Shown: positions 1 through 7,089, counted from the stretch's first letter. The stretch: DNA of 12,392 bases from Paenibacillus uliginis N3/975 (GCF_900177425.1 NZ_LT840184.1:3063346-3075737), one strand, 5' to 3'. Made by a program: numbers and translations. The notes: a model not told the origin generated them from the sequence alone.

Positions 1-13
1 AAACGCCAGTTAG

Positions 14-172
14 GGTAAATACACCATTATGGGATTAGCCATATCAATAGTCAGCCGCTGCGATAAATGCAGTTGCTTGCTATCACATGGAAGGCGCTTA
101 AATGCCGGGGCAACCATCGACGAAATCATAGGCATGGACTGGTTATTACTGGGGAAATTTGGATACCAGTAA
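14..172 (+). pseudogene. Remnant of a carboxymuconolactone decarboxylase/AhpD-like protein
   Basis: An open stretch of 52 codons follows an in-frame stop at 11-13 and ends at TAA 170-172. It reads ISIVSRCDKC, then a histidine, then LNAGATIDEI. This resembles the CMD/AhpD family signature (RC..C....H followed by A.NAGAT..EI), in which the two cysteines and the histidine form the redox or acid-base site. The spacing between the second cysteine and the histidine looks slightly off and the C-terminal part does not match the family, so this is a decayed fragment that probably began before the window. No ribosome site is visible. The family call is from memory of the motif and is moderate at best. 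Confidence 0.4.
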
Positions 173-243
173 AGAAAAAATAACTTTTTCACTCCATGCG
201 ACACGCATGTGTTTCTTTGTCAGAATGCCGGAATCAAAGGAGA

Positions 244-272
244 GCGCCCGCAACGTTGTGGGCGTCCTTTTT
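244..272 (+). terminator. Rho-independent terminator
   Basis: GCGCCCG (244-250) pairs with TGTGGGCGT-type sequence (259-265, two G-U pairs), followed by CCTTTTT. It follows the CMD-like remnant and probably ended that gene. Confidence 0.65.
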
Positions 273-318
273 CTTTATTTCATGAGCATTTTATCGAATG
301 GAAATGTAGGTAAATGCG

Positions 319-400
319 CTAACGGGGAACTTAGTTCAATGATCCAGGGAGCAGTTTGCCGCCACGGCAGCTGCTCCATTTTCTTTAAGCTAATGGGCAG
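319..400. repeat. Intergenic repeat with CTAACGGG ends (full copy)
   Basis: The left end reads CTAACGGGGAAC followed by TTAGTTCAAT. The right end is TTAAGCTAATGGGCAG. Between them GGAGCAG (348-354) pairs with CTGCTCC (371-377), and ATTTTCTTT follows. Partial copies with the same ends lie at 7536-7550, 11331-11347 and 11959-11983. This looks like a small terminator-bearing intergenic repeat of the genus. The 100 bases after it, up to the promoter at 500, show no feature. Confidence 0.6.
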
Positions 401-499
401 ATGAGCCAGAATTAATGAACTGCTGCAGATTAGTTAAGATAAAGATTGCTGTGTGGTGACGGTGGCCATGTTTGAGATATTCCAAGTCCGATTAGATTC

Positions 500-528
500 T
501 TGACAACTTGGTAATAATAAATTATTGT
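500..528 (+). promoter_or_regulatory. Sigma-A type promoter of the gltX leader
   Basis: A perfect -35 TTGACA (500-505), a 17-nt spacer and a -10 TATTGT (523-528) place the transcript start near 535, just before the T-box leader. Confidence 0.75.
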
Positions 529-534
529 GTTAGC

Positions 535-810
535 AAGTATATCCACATATTGTTAAATGTAATGAAGAGGAAGAGTAATTAATCACTCGAATCTTAGAGA
601 GCCCATACTGGTGAAATTGGGTATTCGAGCTTAATGAAAGAAGCCTTGGAGCAGTAGACCGAAAATTTGAATTAGGTCTACCGGGGATTTCCCGTTAAAG
701 AAATGTGCGGCAATATAATGAATTGCTGCATAATGAGCGGGTTTTTAACCAATTTAGGTGGTAACGCGGAAGCAAGCCTTTCGTCCTTTAACAGGACGAA
801 GGGCTTTTTA
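535..810 (+). promoter_or_regulatory. T-box riboswitch, glutamate (GAA) specifier
   Basis: The leader senses uncharged tRNA and controls transcription of the synthetase gene. Stem I can be traced: an AGTA S-turn at 574-577, CTCGAAT (586-592) pairing with ATTCGAG (623-629), an AGAGAG motif (596-601) and a GGTGAAA-type distal loop. The 3' side of the specifier loop then carries GAA at 636-638, followed by a purine, which is a Glu codon. TAGACC/GGTCTA forms a later stem. The T-box AGGTGGTAACGCGG is at 756-769; its TGGT would pair with the tRNA 3' end ACCA, implying discriminator base A. The terminator is a 12-bp stem (776-787 with 793-804) followed by TTTTT. Specifier and product agree. The AA in GGTAACGCGG departs from the usual GGTACCGCGG. 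Confidence 0.9.
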
Positions 811-835
811 TTTTGAACCTATAGGGGGATATGAT

Positions 836-2494
836 ATGTCAAATGAGAACATGGCAGAACTGTTATTTCCGGATGTCGGGCAGTTACCGACTGATATTTA
901 CTCACTGTATCCGCCAAGAAATTTGTCTTCATCTGCTATGGTAACACGTTTTGCACCAAGCCCAACAGGTCTATTAAACATTGGGGGGCTTTACGCAACT
1001 TTAATATCGGAGAGATTAGCTCACCAAAGTAATGGGGTATTTTTCCTGCGTATCGAAGACACAGACAAAAAACGCGAAATAAAAGGCAGCATCGAAAACA
1101 TTATCAATTCATTGGCATACTTCGGGATTCATTTTGATGAAGGACCTACCTTATCAGGTGATGATAAGGGTGATTACGGACCCTATAAACAAAGCTCACG
1201 AATACAAATCTATAAGGTATTTATTAAGCACTTAGTGCGAAATGGATTAGCATATCCTTGCTTCTGTAATGCGGACGATTTACAAAAGATAAGAATAAGC
1301 CAGCAGAACTTAAAAGTAACAACAGGTTATTATGGTCAATGGGCTAAACATCGAGATATTTCTTTTGAGCAAGCCAAAGAAGAGATTTTAAATGGTAAAC
1401 CGTTTGTTATTAGACTTAGATCTTTAGGGTCATCAGATACGAGAATAAAGTACCATGATTTGGTGAAAGGTCCGATTGAGTTACCTGAAAATGACCAAGA
1501 TATTGTTATTATGAAAACGGATGGTTTACCAACATATCACTTTGCTCATGCTATAGACGATTATCTGATGGGTACAACCCATGTCATTAGGGGCGATGAA
1601 TGGCTTTCATCTGTGCCTACCCATATTCAGTTGTTTGAAACCTTAGGTTTTAGAATACCGGAATACGGACATATTGCTCCAATAATGAAGCAAGTCGGAG
1701 CTTCTAAACGGAAATTCAGTAAACGCAAGGATCTTGATGGTACCGCTGAGTATTACAAAGAACAAGGATACTCAGGAATGGCTATAGGTGAATACTTCAT
1801 GAATCTCATCAATTCTGACTTTGAAGAATGGAGGATGGCAACCCCTCATAAATCATTTAGAGACTTTTTTATCTATACTGATAAAATGAATGCCAGTGGT
1901 GCCTTATTAGACATGAATAAACTGGGTGACATCAGCAAGGATGTTATCTCAAGGCTCACGGGTAAACAAGTATTTGACCATTTATACACTTGGTCAAAGG
2001 AATTTGATACTGAGCTATATACTTTAATTGACAAGAATAAGGAATACACTGTTAAAATTCTAAATATAGGTCGAACAATTGAGAAACCAAGAAAAGATTA
2101 TTCAAAGTGGTCAGATGTGAAGACAATGATTGCTTTCTTTTATGACGAATGGTTTGAAAAGGATGTATTGAGTGGCTATAAGTTACCTACAAATGTAAGT
2201 TTTGATGTTGCGAAAGAAATTGTACTAGGTTTCAGCAAAACTTATAGGTTTAATAATGAAAAGGAAGCTTGGTTCCATGAAATTAAAGAACTTGCTGAGG
2301 AACTCGGATTTGCAAAGGATATGAAGCAATATAAAGCCAACCCTAACAGTTACAAGGGGCATGTTGGTGATGTAGCAATGGTAATTAGGGTCGCTCTAAC
2401 TAACAGAACCAATACACCTGATTTGTTTGATATTATGAAAGTAATGGGCGAAAATAGGGTTTTTGAACGAATGCAGAGATTTATAAGGATTTAA
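836..2494 (+). CDS. gltX: Glutamyl-tRNA synthetase, clostridial-type, variant HIGH motif
   Basis: A cytoplasmic class I aminoacyl-tRNA synthetase of 552 residues that charges tRNA-Glu. Visible in order: an N-terminal extension of about 34 residues; RFAPSPTG (38-45); the HIGH position reading NIGG (48-51); RIEDTDKKR (72-80); CFC (142-144); the substrate-pocket stretch PTYHFAHAIDD (232-242); IRGDEWLSS; and the KMSKS equivalent KFSKR (293-297). An anticodon-binding C-terminal half follows. Length, the N-terminal extension and the NIGGLYATL context resemble the long GluRS of Clostridia rather than the roughly 485-residue Bacillus enzyme. The start at 836 follows AGGGGG; the frame is open back to GTG 758, but that lies inside the T-box. 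The first HIGH histidine is replaced by asparagine. Probably a second, transferred copy, possibly drug-tolerant; that role is inference. Confidence 0.92.
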   Translation: MSNENMAELLFPDVGQLPTDIYSLYPPRNLSSSAMVTRFAPSPTGLLNIGGLYATLISERLAHQSNGVFFLRIEDTDKKREIKGSIENIINSLAYFGIHFDEGPTLSGDDKGDYGPYKQSSRIQIYKVFIKHLVRNGLAYPCFCNADDLQKIRISQQNLKVTTGYYGQWAKHRDISFEQAKEEILNGKPFVIRLRSLGSSDTRIKYHDLVKGPIELPENDQDIVIMKTDGLPTYHFAHAIDDYLMGTTHVIRGDEWLSSVPTHIQLFETLGFRIPEYGHIAPIMKQVGASKRKFSKRKDLDGTAEYYKEQGYSGMAIGEYFMNLINSDFEEWRMATPHKSFRDFFIYTDKMNASGALLDMNKLGDISKDVISRLTGKQVFDHLYTWSKEFDTELYTLIDKNKEYTVKILNIGRTIEKPRKDYSKWSDVKTMIAFFYDEWFEKDVLSGYKLPTNVSFDVAKEIVLGFSKTYRFNNEKEAWFHEIKELAEELGFAKDMKQYKANPNSYKGHVGDVAMVIRVALTNRTNTPDLFDIMKVMGENRVFERMQRFIRI

Positions 2495-2500
2495 AGTAAA

Positions 2501-2529
2501 ATGACCGGTCGAAAACCGGTCATTTTTTT
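2501..2529 (+). terminator. Rho-independent terminator of gltX
   Basis: A perfect 9-bp stem, ATGACCGGT (2501-2509) with ACCGGTCAT (2515-2523), runs into seven T residues. It starts 6 bases after the gltX stop. Confidence 0.92.
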
Positions 2530-2592
2530 CTGCTGGTTTGGGTTTAGGGATCATGATCAGATGAGGTGAGAAAAACAACTTATTTTTTATAG

Positions 2593-2688
2593 AAAGAAAA
2601 TGAGAGCTATATAGTGTATGACACCTGTCAGGACAAGAGGGAGCAAGTTGCAGAGAGTCTGGAACTATTAATCAATGCGTTAAAATAG
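2593..2688 (+). pseudogene. Orphan C-terminal gene tail, family not recognised
   Basis: Thirty-one codons are open from just after a TAG at 2590-2592 to TAG at 2686-2688. They end in a regular helical stretch (DKREQVAESLELLINALK). There is no ATG and no ribosome site. I read it as the 3' end of a lost gene cut off by rearrangement, followed after about 55 bases by a hairpin. A chance ORF is possible. Confidence 0.25.
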
Positions 2689-2744
2689 CTATGGAATCTG
2701 CTCTGCGAAGTATGATTCTTTAAATAGTAAAAGCTAACAAAAAA

Positions 2745-2774
2745 ACTCCAACCTCGGATACGGGTTGGAGTTTT
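2745..2774 (-). terminator. Terminator of the minus-strand DUF11 gene (bidirectional)
   Basis: ACTCCAACC (2745-2753) pairs perfectly with GGTTGGAGT (2763-2771). On the minus strand the stem is followed by a run of about eight T. It lies 17 bases past the stop of the DUF11 remnant. Confidence 0.8.
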
Positions 2775-2790
2775 GGTTTGATGCATGGAC

Positions 2791-3604
2791 TTACTCTTCA
2801 TGTTCTTCTACTTCAATGATAACGATGTTGGAACGGGAAAACAATGGACCAATTCCGTTGAGTCGGAACACGGCTGTGGCCTGGTTTCGGATCTCATGGG
2901 AAGCCGGTTCAAACAACAGCGTGGCAAGCGCTTTGCTGACCTATTTGGGCGGTGTTCACGATGATCGTATATTCAATGATATCTCCAAGACTTGCTGTTA
3001 AAGGAACAGCAAAGGGGACAATTAGGGTCTGGAAAGCTCCAACATCCTGCAAAGCAACGGTTCCGACTAATCCAAGGAGCGGTTCATTATATTGGATATT
3101 AGTCAACGCACGTTCCCGATATTAATGCCTGTTATGTTGAAGAACACAATCTCACCAGGAAAAGCAGTAGAAGGGACTACTGCTTTACTAATCGCGAGTT
3201 TTGGATCCGCGGTTGTGGCTACTTCTGCCGTGGCAGTTATGGGTTCAGTTTGTGCGCTGCTTAACAGTGCGGTATTAACGATTGTCGTTTCCCCGCGTAT
3301 GTCCGCAGGAATGGTGAAGGTACGGGACAGCCTAATGAAGAAACCGGCTGGGATGAACTCCACGGTCTTATCAAGACCAAGGAAATCATCGACAAAATGC
3401 AAATCAGTGAGCGGCGAGTTCGACTTATTGCGGATTTCAAAGGTAAACGAAACGGTATCGCCGGGCAACGCAACGGTACGGTCCACACTCTTGACCATCG
3501 TTAGCTCTGGCGAGGAAGGCAGTACGGTAATGGTTGCTGTCGAAGATGTCTCACCTGTTTCATCGGAGGCTGACGTTGCCGTGTTATTCAGAAGTACTAT
3601 TGAC
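2791..3604 (-). pseudogene. DUF11 repeat surface protein, 3' part, frameshifted
   Basis: The minus strand encodes about two DUF11 (conserved repeat, TIGR01451-type) beta-sandwich domains. Reading from 3604 down, NNTATSASDETGETSSTATI leads into SPELTMVKSVDRTVALPGDT and a domain with VDDFLGLDKTV, then DPKLAISKAVVPSTAFPGE. The frame breaks near 3105, after GINIGNVR, where dropping one base restores LTNIQYNEPLLGLVG. It breaks again near 2930, where another frame continues as LATLLFEPASHEIRNQATA to the end VIIEVEEHEE and stop 2791-2793. The 5' end is lost: upstream the sequence becomes a padR promoter. DUF11 proteins of sporeformers are long and cell-surface or spore-surface linked. This one can no longer make a full product. 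Confidence 0.8.
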
Positions 3605-3822
3605 GAATGATATACTGTGTTGTACGATGTATATGCAGGAGGTACAGTACATGGATGTCGAAGATTGGAAATCACAAATTAAGCGAGGAACACTCGAATT
3701 TTGTATTCTATTGCTAATAAAGCAGCGACCATATTATGGGTATGAAATCATAAGTAAGTTAGAACAGTATCCTATTGTTGCTGCAAAAGAAAATACAATT
3801 CATCCACTGCTTAGAAGATTAT
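3597..3822 (+). repeat. Direct repeat copy 1: padR promoter and 5' half
   Basis: These 226 bases recur at 5735-5961 with only a few substitutions and one indel, in the promoter spacer. The two copies are in the same orientation and about 2.1 kb apart, with the serine hydrolase gene between them. Confidence 0.9.
3600..3628 (+). promoter_or_regulatory. Promoter of the broken padR copy
   Basis: TTGACG (3600-3605), a 17-nt spacer and TACGAT (3623-3628). The spacer and -10 contain TACTGTGTTGTACGATGTA with two GTAC-like half sites, a plausible PadR autoregulation operator. The intact copy has an 18-nt spacer. Confidence 0.6.
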
Positions 3823-3827
3823 GGTGA
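3651..3827 (+). pseudogene. Truncated PadR-family regulator
   Basis: The sequence starts at ATG 3651 behind AGGAGGT and encodes the first 57 or so residues of a PadR winged-helix regulator. It is nearly identical to the intact gene at 5790 but changes one residue early (GTLEF instead of GTLEY) and a few later ones. At LLRRL the homology stops and a TGA follows two codons later. The wing and the C-terminal dimerisation helix are missing, so it is unlikely to fold as a repressor. The break coincides with a join to an unrelated gene tail. Confidence 0.85.
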
Positions 3828-3870
3828 TCCAAATCAGGTTAATGACATCTTTAATAAAAAGGTCACATAA
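3820..3870 (+). pseudogene. Gene tail fused out of frame to truncated padR
   Basis: In the frame one base on from padR, sixteen codons read YGDPNQVNDIFNKKVT and stop at 3868-3870. The GDP..V start resembles the GNPKELAKAYL stretch that ends HAAS/DUF1700 N-domains. It may therefore be the remains of the partner gene joined by an internal deletion. Too short for a firm call. Confidence 0.3.
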
Positions 3871-4222
3871 AAGAAGGCAATCTGATTCGCTGAATAATAC
3901 TTTTAAGTAATGGCGGTGCGATCGAGGTCGATAAGATCACAAGGTAACTACAACAGAGGGCTAACATGGTGGTATGACTCTAACAAGCCATAAAATCAAA
4001 CGATTAAATACGCTTTATACTGTTTTATGCAGAATATCAAATGTCGAGTAATGAAGGAGTCTAAACCGTGAAAGAAATCATATGGGGTTAACATACATGT
4101 GAATAAATGAGGCATTTACCGCTTGTTAGGACAGAATGAGTCATTTGTGATGATAGTTGCGTGATTAATATGGAACAACAAGCTACCACCTATACAATAT
4201 TAATAGAGGAGAGGAATGCCTT
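3871..4222. other. Non-coding stretch before the hydrolase gene
   Basis: No ORF with a credible ribosome site and no clear hairpin is seen here apart from short chance frames. TACAAT at 4193-4198 could be a -10 for the downstream gene, but no good -35 is found 17 bases before it. The ribosome site AGAGGAGAGG starts near 4205. Confidence 0.4.
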
Positions 4223-5392
4223 ATGAAAATACGTAGTCAAATTACATTTGCAAGTCTGGCCCTTCTAATAACTGGAAGTTCCCTGCTATACACATCGCCA
4301 ACCTCAATTGTAAAAGCAGAGCCCACTCAAAATGTATCTAGTTCGTTACAAACAAGCACTCAACGAGATCATAATTCCGTCAAGCAAGCAATGCGGGATA
4401 CATTGCAACTTGGATTCCCGGGGATACTTGCTAAAACTTCTGAGGGTGGAAAAACGTGGGGTTATGCCGCTGGGGTAGCGAATCTGAGCACCAAGAAACC
4501 AATGGAAACAGATTTTCGCTTTCGCATTGGCAGCGTGACGAAGACGTTCACCGCAACGGTTGTACTTCAATTAGCTGGAGAGAACCGCTTGAATATAGAC
4601 GACTCCATCGAAAAATGGTTGCCTGGTGTCATTCAAGGAAACGGATATAATGGTAAACAGATTACCATCCGGCAGATATTGAACCATACAAGTGGTATCG
4701 CTGAATACTCAAGGTCAAAAGACGCTGATTTTATGGATACAAAAAAATCGTATACGGCTGAAGAAATAGTGAAGATGGGGATTTCTCTGCCCCCAGACTT
4801 TGTCCCAGGAAAGGGATGGTCTTATTCAAACACAGGATACGTATTACTGGGTATTCTTATTGAAAAATTAACCGGAAACAGCTACGCGGAAGAGATTGAA
4901 AATCGGATTATTGAACCACTTGAATTGTCGGATACATTCCTACCTGGCAATTCAAGCGTTATTCCAGGCACCAAGCATGCTCGGGGATATTCCCAACCAG
5001 ACGAAGCAAGTGAGATAAAAGACGTTACATATTATAACCCAAGTGCAGGTAGCTCGGCTGGAGATATGATTTCTACTGCTGACGACTTAAATAAATTCTT
5101 CTCTTCCTTGCTCGGTGGCAAATTACTGAAGGAACAGCAACTAAAACAAATGCTTACTACAGTTCCTACAGGAAGAGCAGGAATCGATGGATATGGTCTT
5201 GGAATCTTTGAAACTAAGCTTCCAAACGGTGTCTCGATATGGGGACACACAGGTGGCATTCTAGGGTTTTCTACTATTGCTGGAGGTACACTTGGAGGCA
5301 AGCATACGTTAGTCGTCAGTTTGAACAGTTTGGGTAGAGATAACAGTCCTAATCCTTTTAAAAATATTTTGCTTGCTGAATTTAGCAAGTAG
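4223..5392 (+). CDS. Secreted serine beta-lactamase-fold hydrolase (class C/EstB/PBP4*-like)
   Basis: 389 residues with a Sec signal peptide: KIR, a hydrophobic core at about 8-22, and likely cleavage after VKA (residue 32). The mature protein has the three active-site boxes of the serine beta-lactamase/D-Ala-D-Ala peptidase superfamily: SVTK (104-107, nucleophile Ser104 and Lys107), YSN (201-203) and HTG (342-344, in place of KTG), with GYGLGI just before the last. Members cleave D-Ala-containing peptides or esters at the cell surface; the HTG box and gene context do not mark it as a dedicated beta-lactam resistance enzyme. The start is supported by AGAGGAGAGG 8 bases upstream. It is complete, stands alone and ends at its own terminator. 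It sits between the two direct repeats carrying padR sequence. Confidence 0.88.
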   Translation: MKIRSQITFASLALLITGSSLLYTSPTSIVKAEPTQNVSSSLQTSTQRDHNSVKQAMRDTLQLGFPGILAKTSEGGKTWGYAAGVANLSTKKPMETDFRFRIGSVTKTFTATVVLQLAGENRLNIDDSIEKWLPGVIQGNGYNGKQITIRQILNHTSGIAEYSRSKDADFMDTKKSYTAEEIVKMGISLPPDFVPGKGWSYSNTGYVLLGILIEKLTGNSYAEEIENRIIEPLELSDTFLPGNSSVIPGTKHARGYSQPDEASEIKDVTYYNPSAGSSAGDMISTADDLNKFFSSLLGGKLLKEQQLKQMLTTVPTGRAGIDGYGLGIFETKLPNGVSIWGHTGGILGFSTIAGGTLGGKHTLVVSLNSLGRDNSPNPFKNILLAEFSK

Positions 5393-5471
5393 CAAAAAGG
5401 AAAACGAAAAAAAGGGAAATTTTGTTGTAGTTTTTATAGTTAAAAATATACCTTTCTGGTCCAAAAGCCCA

Positions 5472-5510
5472 AGCCCCAACTTACTTTCAAAAATTAGTTT
5501 GGGGCTCTTT
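5472..5510 (+). terminator. Rho-independent terminator of the hydrolase gene
   Basis: AGCCCCAAC (5472-5480) pairs with GTTTGGGGCT (5497-5506, one bulged T), loop of 16, followed by CTTT. It lies about 80 bases after the stop. Confidence 0.7.
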
Positions 5511-5559
5511 GGAATTCTGGCGGCAACCCAACGCTATTAAGCTAATAAAATATAATCCT

Positions 5560-5718
5560 CCTTAAAATGAAAAAATGCGCTATTCTTTCTGTAGAATCAT
5601 AGGATAGGATGGCGTTTTTGTATGAATCTATCGATTCAAGATGAGTTTATTTGTTCGCTGAAAAATTATAGCGATATCTATCTCCATATATTCTTCAAAA
5701 ACTTGCACAAGAGACAGG
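5560..5718 (+). mobile_element. IS4-family (IS231-like) 5' remnant
   Basis: ATG 5622 begins MNLSIQDE, the typical start of IS4/IS231-type transposases. A frameshift follows, and the next frame reads YLFAEKL, a TAG stop, then RYLSPYILQKLAQETG, which matches the conserved N-terminal region of that group. Homology ends at about 5718, where sequence shared with the DUF11 region (3519-3538) begins. Bases 5560-5621 would be the non-coding left end. More than 90 percent of the transposase is missing, so it is inactive. The family call rests on the remembered N-terminal motif. Confidence 0.7.
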
Positions 5719-5734
5719 CAGTACGGTAATGGTT

Positions 5735-5961
5735 CTATTGACGAAATGATGTACTGTGTTGTACGATGTATATGCAGGAGGTACAGTACATGGATGTCGA
5801 AGATTGGAAATCACAAATTAAGCGAGGAACACTCGAATATTGTATTTTATTGCTAATAAAGCAGCGACCATATTATGGGTATGAAATCATAAGTAAGTTA
5901 GAGCAGTATCCTATTGTTGCTGCAAAAGAAAATACAATTTATCCTCTGCTTAGAAGATTAT
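5735..5961 (+). repeat. Direct repeat copy 2: padR promoter and 5' half
   Basis: Partner of 3597-3822. Immediately upstream, 5717-5734 repeats 3519-3538 of the DUF11 remnant, but the roughly 60 bases between that segment and the promoter in copy 1 are missing here. The two loci therefore derive from one ancestor with a deletion. Confidence 0.9.
5738..5767 (+). promoter_or_regulatory. Promoter and likely operator of the padR-HAAS operon
   Basis: TTGACG (5738-5743), an 18-nt spacer and TACGAT (5762-5767). The region GTACTGTGTTGTACGATGTA overlaps the -10 and has repeated GTAC half sites, the place where an autorepressing PadR would bind. The transcript would begin close to the ribosome site at 5776, so the 5' UTR is very short. 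Confidence 0.65.
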
Positions 5962-6122
5962 TGAAAGAAGAATATGTTTCTTCATCTTGGCAAGAAAGTA
6001 CAGAGGGTTTGCCACCGAGAAAATATTATTCCATTACAAAAAAAGGAAACGAATACTTAAACGCTATGTCCTTAGAATGGGATAATTTATTAATTGCTAT
6101 ATCAGAAATTAAAGGAGTGTAA
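5790..6122 (+). CDS. PadR-family transcriptional regulator
   Basis: 110 residues, the normal size of a minimal (PadR-s1) regulator. It has the family winged-helix pattern: GTLEYCILLLI (helix 1), YYGYEIISKLEQ (helices 2-3), NTIYPLLRRLLKEEYV (recognition helix), then the wing with PPRKYYSITKKGNEYL, and a C-terminal helix. It probably represses its own operon. The start at 5790 follows AGGAGGT with 8 bases spacing; an in-frame ATG at 5766 lies inside the -10 box and cannot be used. The stop at 6122 is 4 bases before the next gene, whose ribosome site GGAG lies within its last codons, so the two are translationally coupled. PadR plus a HAAS membrane protein is a common pairing, often tied to envelope or lipid stress. 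Confidence 0.93.
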   Translation: MDVEDWKSQIKRGTLEYCILLLIKQRPYYGYEIISKLEQYPIVAAKENTIYPLLRRLLKEEYVSSSWQESTEGLPPRKYYSITKKGNEYLNAMSLEWDNLLIAISEIKGV

Positions 6123-6126
6123 AATT

Positions 6127-6672
6127 ATGGATGACTATCTTGAAAAAATTGAAAAGTATTTGAAAGCTATGTCCGCTTCCGAGCGTATTGACATTGTAAA
6201 AGAAATCAAAAGTGTAATGCTTGAGTTGCAAAATAATGGCCTTACTTCTGAGCAAATCATCGAACGGTTAGGAAACCCAAAAGAATTAGCGAAAGCATAC
6301 TTAGGTGAAGCTATTTCAAAGAACAGTAAATTTAGTTGGCGTAAATTCGGCGCTGTATTTGCATTTTGTAGCAGCTTTGCAGGCGTCAGCGGTATGTTTC
6401 TTTTGCCGATTATCAGTACTCTTTCCATTGCTTTAATGATTAGTGGAGTTATTACACCAATAGGCGGAATTATTAAATTTGTCGGGTATCTTATGGGATA
6501 TGATATTGCCGGAATAACAATCGAAATGGGAGCATTTACACCAAGCCCAATGCAGTTCTTACCAATTTCTATTGTGGTTGGTGTGTTGATGTTTTGGTTG
6601 GGGAAAGTGTTATGGAAACTTACAATTAAATACATACACGCAATTAGTCAGAAAAAGAAAACATTGTATTAA
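6127..6672 (+). CDS. HAAS/DUF1700-domain membrane protein
   Basis: 181 residues. Residues 1-65 match the HAAS (DUF1700 N-terminal) helical domain: MDDYLEKIEKYLKAMSASER, then DIVKEIKSVMLELQNNGLT and the ERLGNPKELAKAYLGE motif. Residues about 74-94, 96-120 and 144-166 are hydrophobic membrane segments, and the tail is basic. HAAS proteins are encoded next to PadR regulators and are thought to act as the membrane or effector partner; their biochemical role is unknown. The start follows GGAG by 9 bases. No third gene such as a DUF4097 adhesin follows; instead there is an unremarkable stretch and a terminator. Confidence 0.88.
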   Translation: MDDYLEKIEKYLKAMSASERIDIVKEIKSVMLELQNNGLTSEQIIERLGNPKELAKAYLGEAISKNSKFSWRKFGAVFAFCSSFAGVSGMFLLPIISTLSIALMISGVITPIGGIIKFVGYLMGYDIAGITIEMGAFTPSPMQFLPISIVVGVLMFWLGKVLWKLTIKYIHAISQKKKTLY

Positions 6673-6829
6673 AAGAACGGGGCGCGGCGGTCATTCATAG
6701 ACCAACGAACGTTTTGAGAGTTATACGGACCAAGTTCGGCAGGTTGTTGGTATTGATTAAGTGTAGTGTTTACCCTTAGAATAAACATTGGAAAAAGCCT
6801 GGATTAACCGATGAATTCAAGTTTAAAAA

Positions 6830-6861
6830 CCACTGATCAAAATGAATCAGTGGCTTTTTAT
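6830..6861 (+). terminator. Rho-independent terminator of the padR-HAAS operon
   Basis: CCACTGAT (6830-6837) pairs with ATCAGTGG (6846-6853), then CTTTTTATT. It lies about 160 bases after the HAAS gene; the sequence between has no recognisable content. Confidence 0.8.
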
Positions 6862-6906
6862 TACTGACACACAGGGAAGGGATTTAAAAGGCATCTTATT
6901 GTCGAG

Positions 6907-7046
6907 GGACAAGAACATAGTCCCATTCAAAGTCGCTATTATAGCGGCTTTTTTGTTTTAACGGTACAAGTTCTTGTCCCAAGTCGAGGACAAGAACTTG
7001 TACCCATTGCCGTAAAGGACAAGAGCATGTTCCGATTACCGATTAG
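6907..7046. repeat. Composite repeat element, copy 1
   Basis: Four related 17-18 bp units: + at 6907-6924, - at 6963-6979, + at 6988-7004, + at 7017-7034. The best unit is GGACAAGAACTTGTACC. Units 2 and 3 are a perfect 17-bp inverted pair separated by 8 bases. Unit 4 starts 29 bases after unit 3, and the two form an imperfect 29-bp tandem repeat with ATTGCCG/ATTACCG after the unit. Between units 1 and 2 lies a small hairpin (CGCT/AGCG around 6934-6946) with a T-run. It ends with GATTAG 24 bases after the start of unit 4. Confidence 0.8.
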
Positions 7047-7089
7047 ATAATTGTCTAATATCCGTTTAAACAAATGAGGAGACAAGCTG

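Noticed and set aside
10..204. 64-codon minus-strand ORF at the window start
   Set aside because: Its composition looks antisense; the plus strand carries the CMD-like cysteine and histidine motif.
758..835. N-terminal extension of the synthetase from GTG 758
   Set aside because: These codons are the T-box sequence and terminator stem; the ribosome site AGGGGG supports ATG 836.
3092..3610. 172-codon ORF on the plus strand
   Set aside because: It is antisense to the DUF11 domains, whose motifs are clear on the minus strand, and has no ribosome site.
5032..5388. 118-codon minus-strand ORF
   Set aside because: Shadow of the serine hydrolase; no independent signal.
4223..5392. Acquired beta-lactam resistance gene
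   Set aside because: The fold is right, but the HTG box and lack of a regulator or mobile context fit a general serine hydrolase or peptidase; resistance cannot be claimed from sequence.
6135..6635. 166-codon minus-strand ORF
   Set aside because: It mirrors the HAAS protein gene and has no domain or ribosome site of its own.
6963..7046. CRISPR-like array
   Set aside because: Only two direct units, 29 bases apart without unique spacers, plus inverted units; no cas genes.
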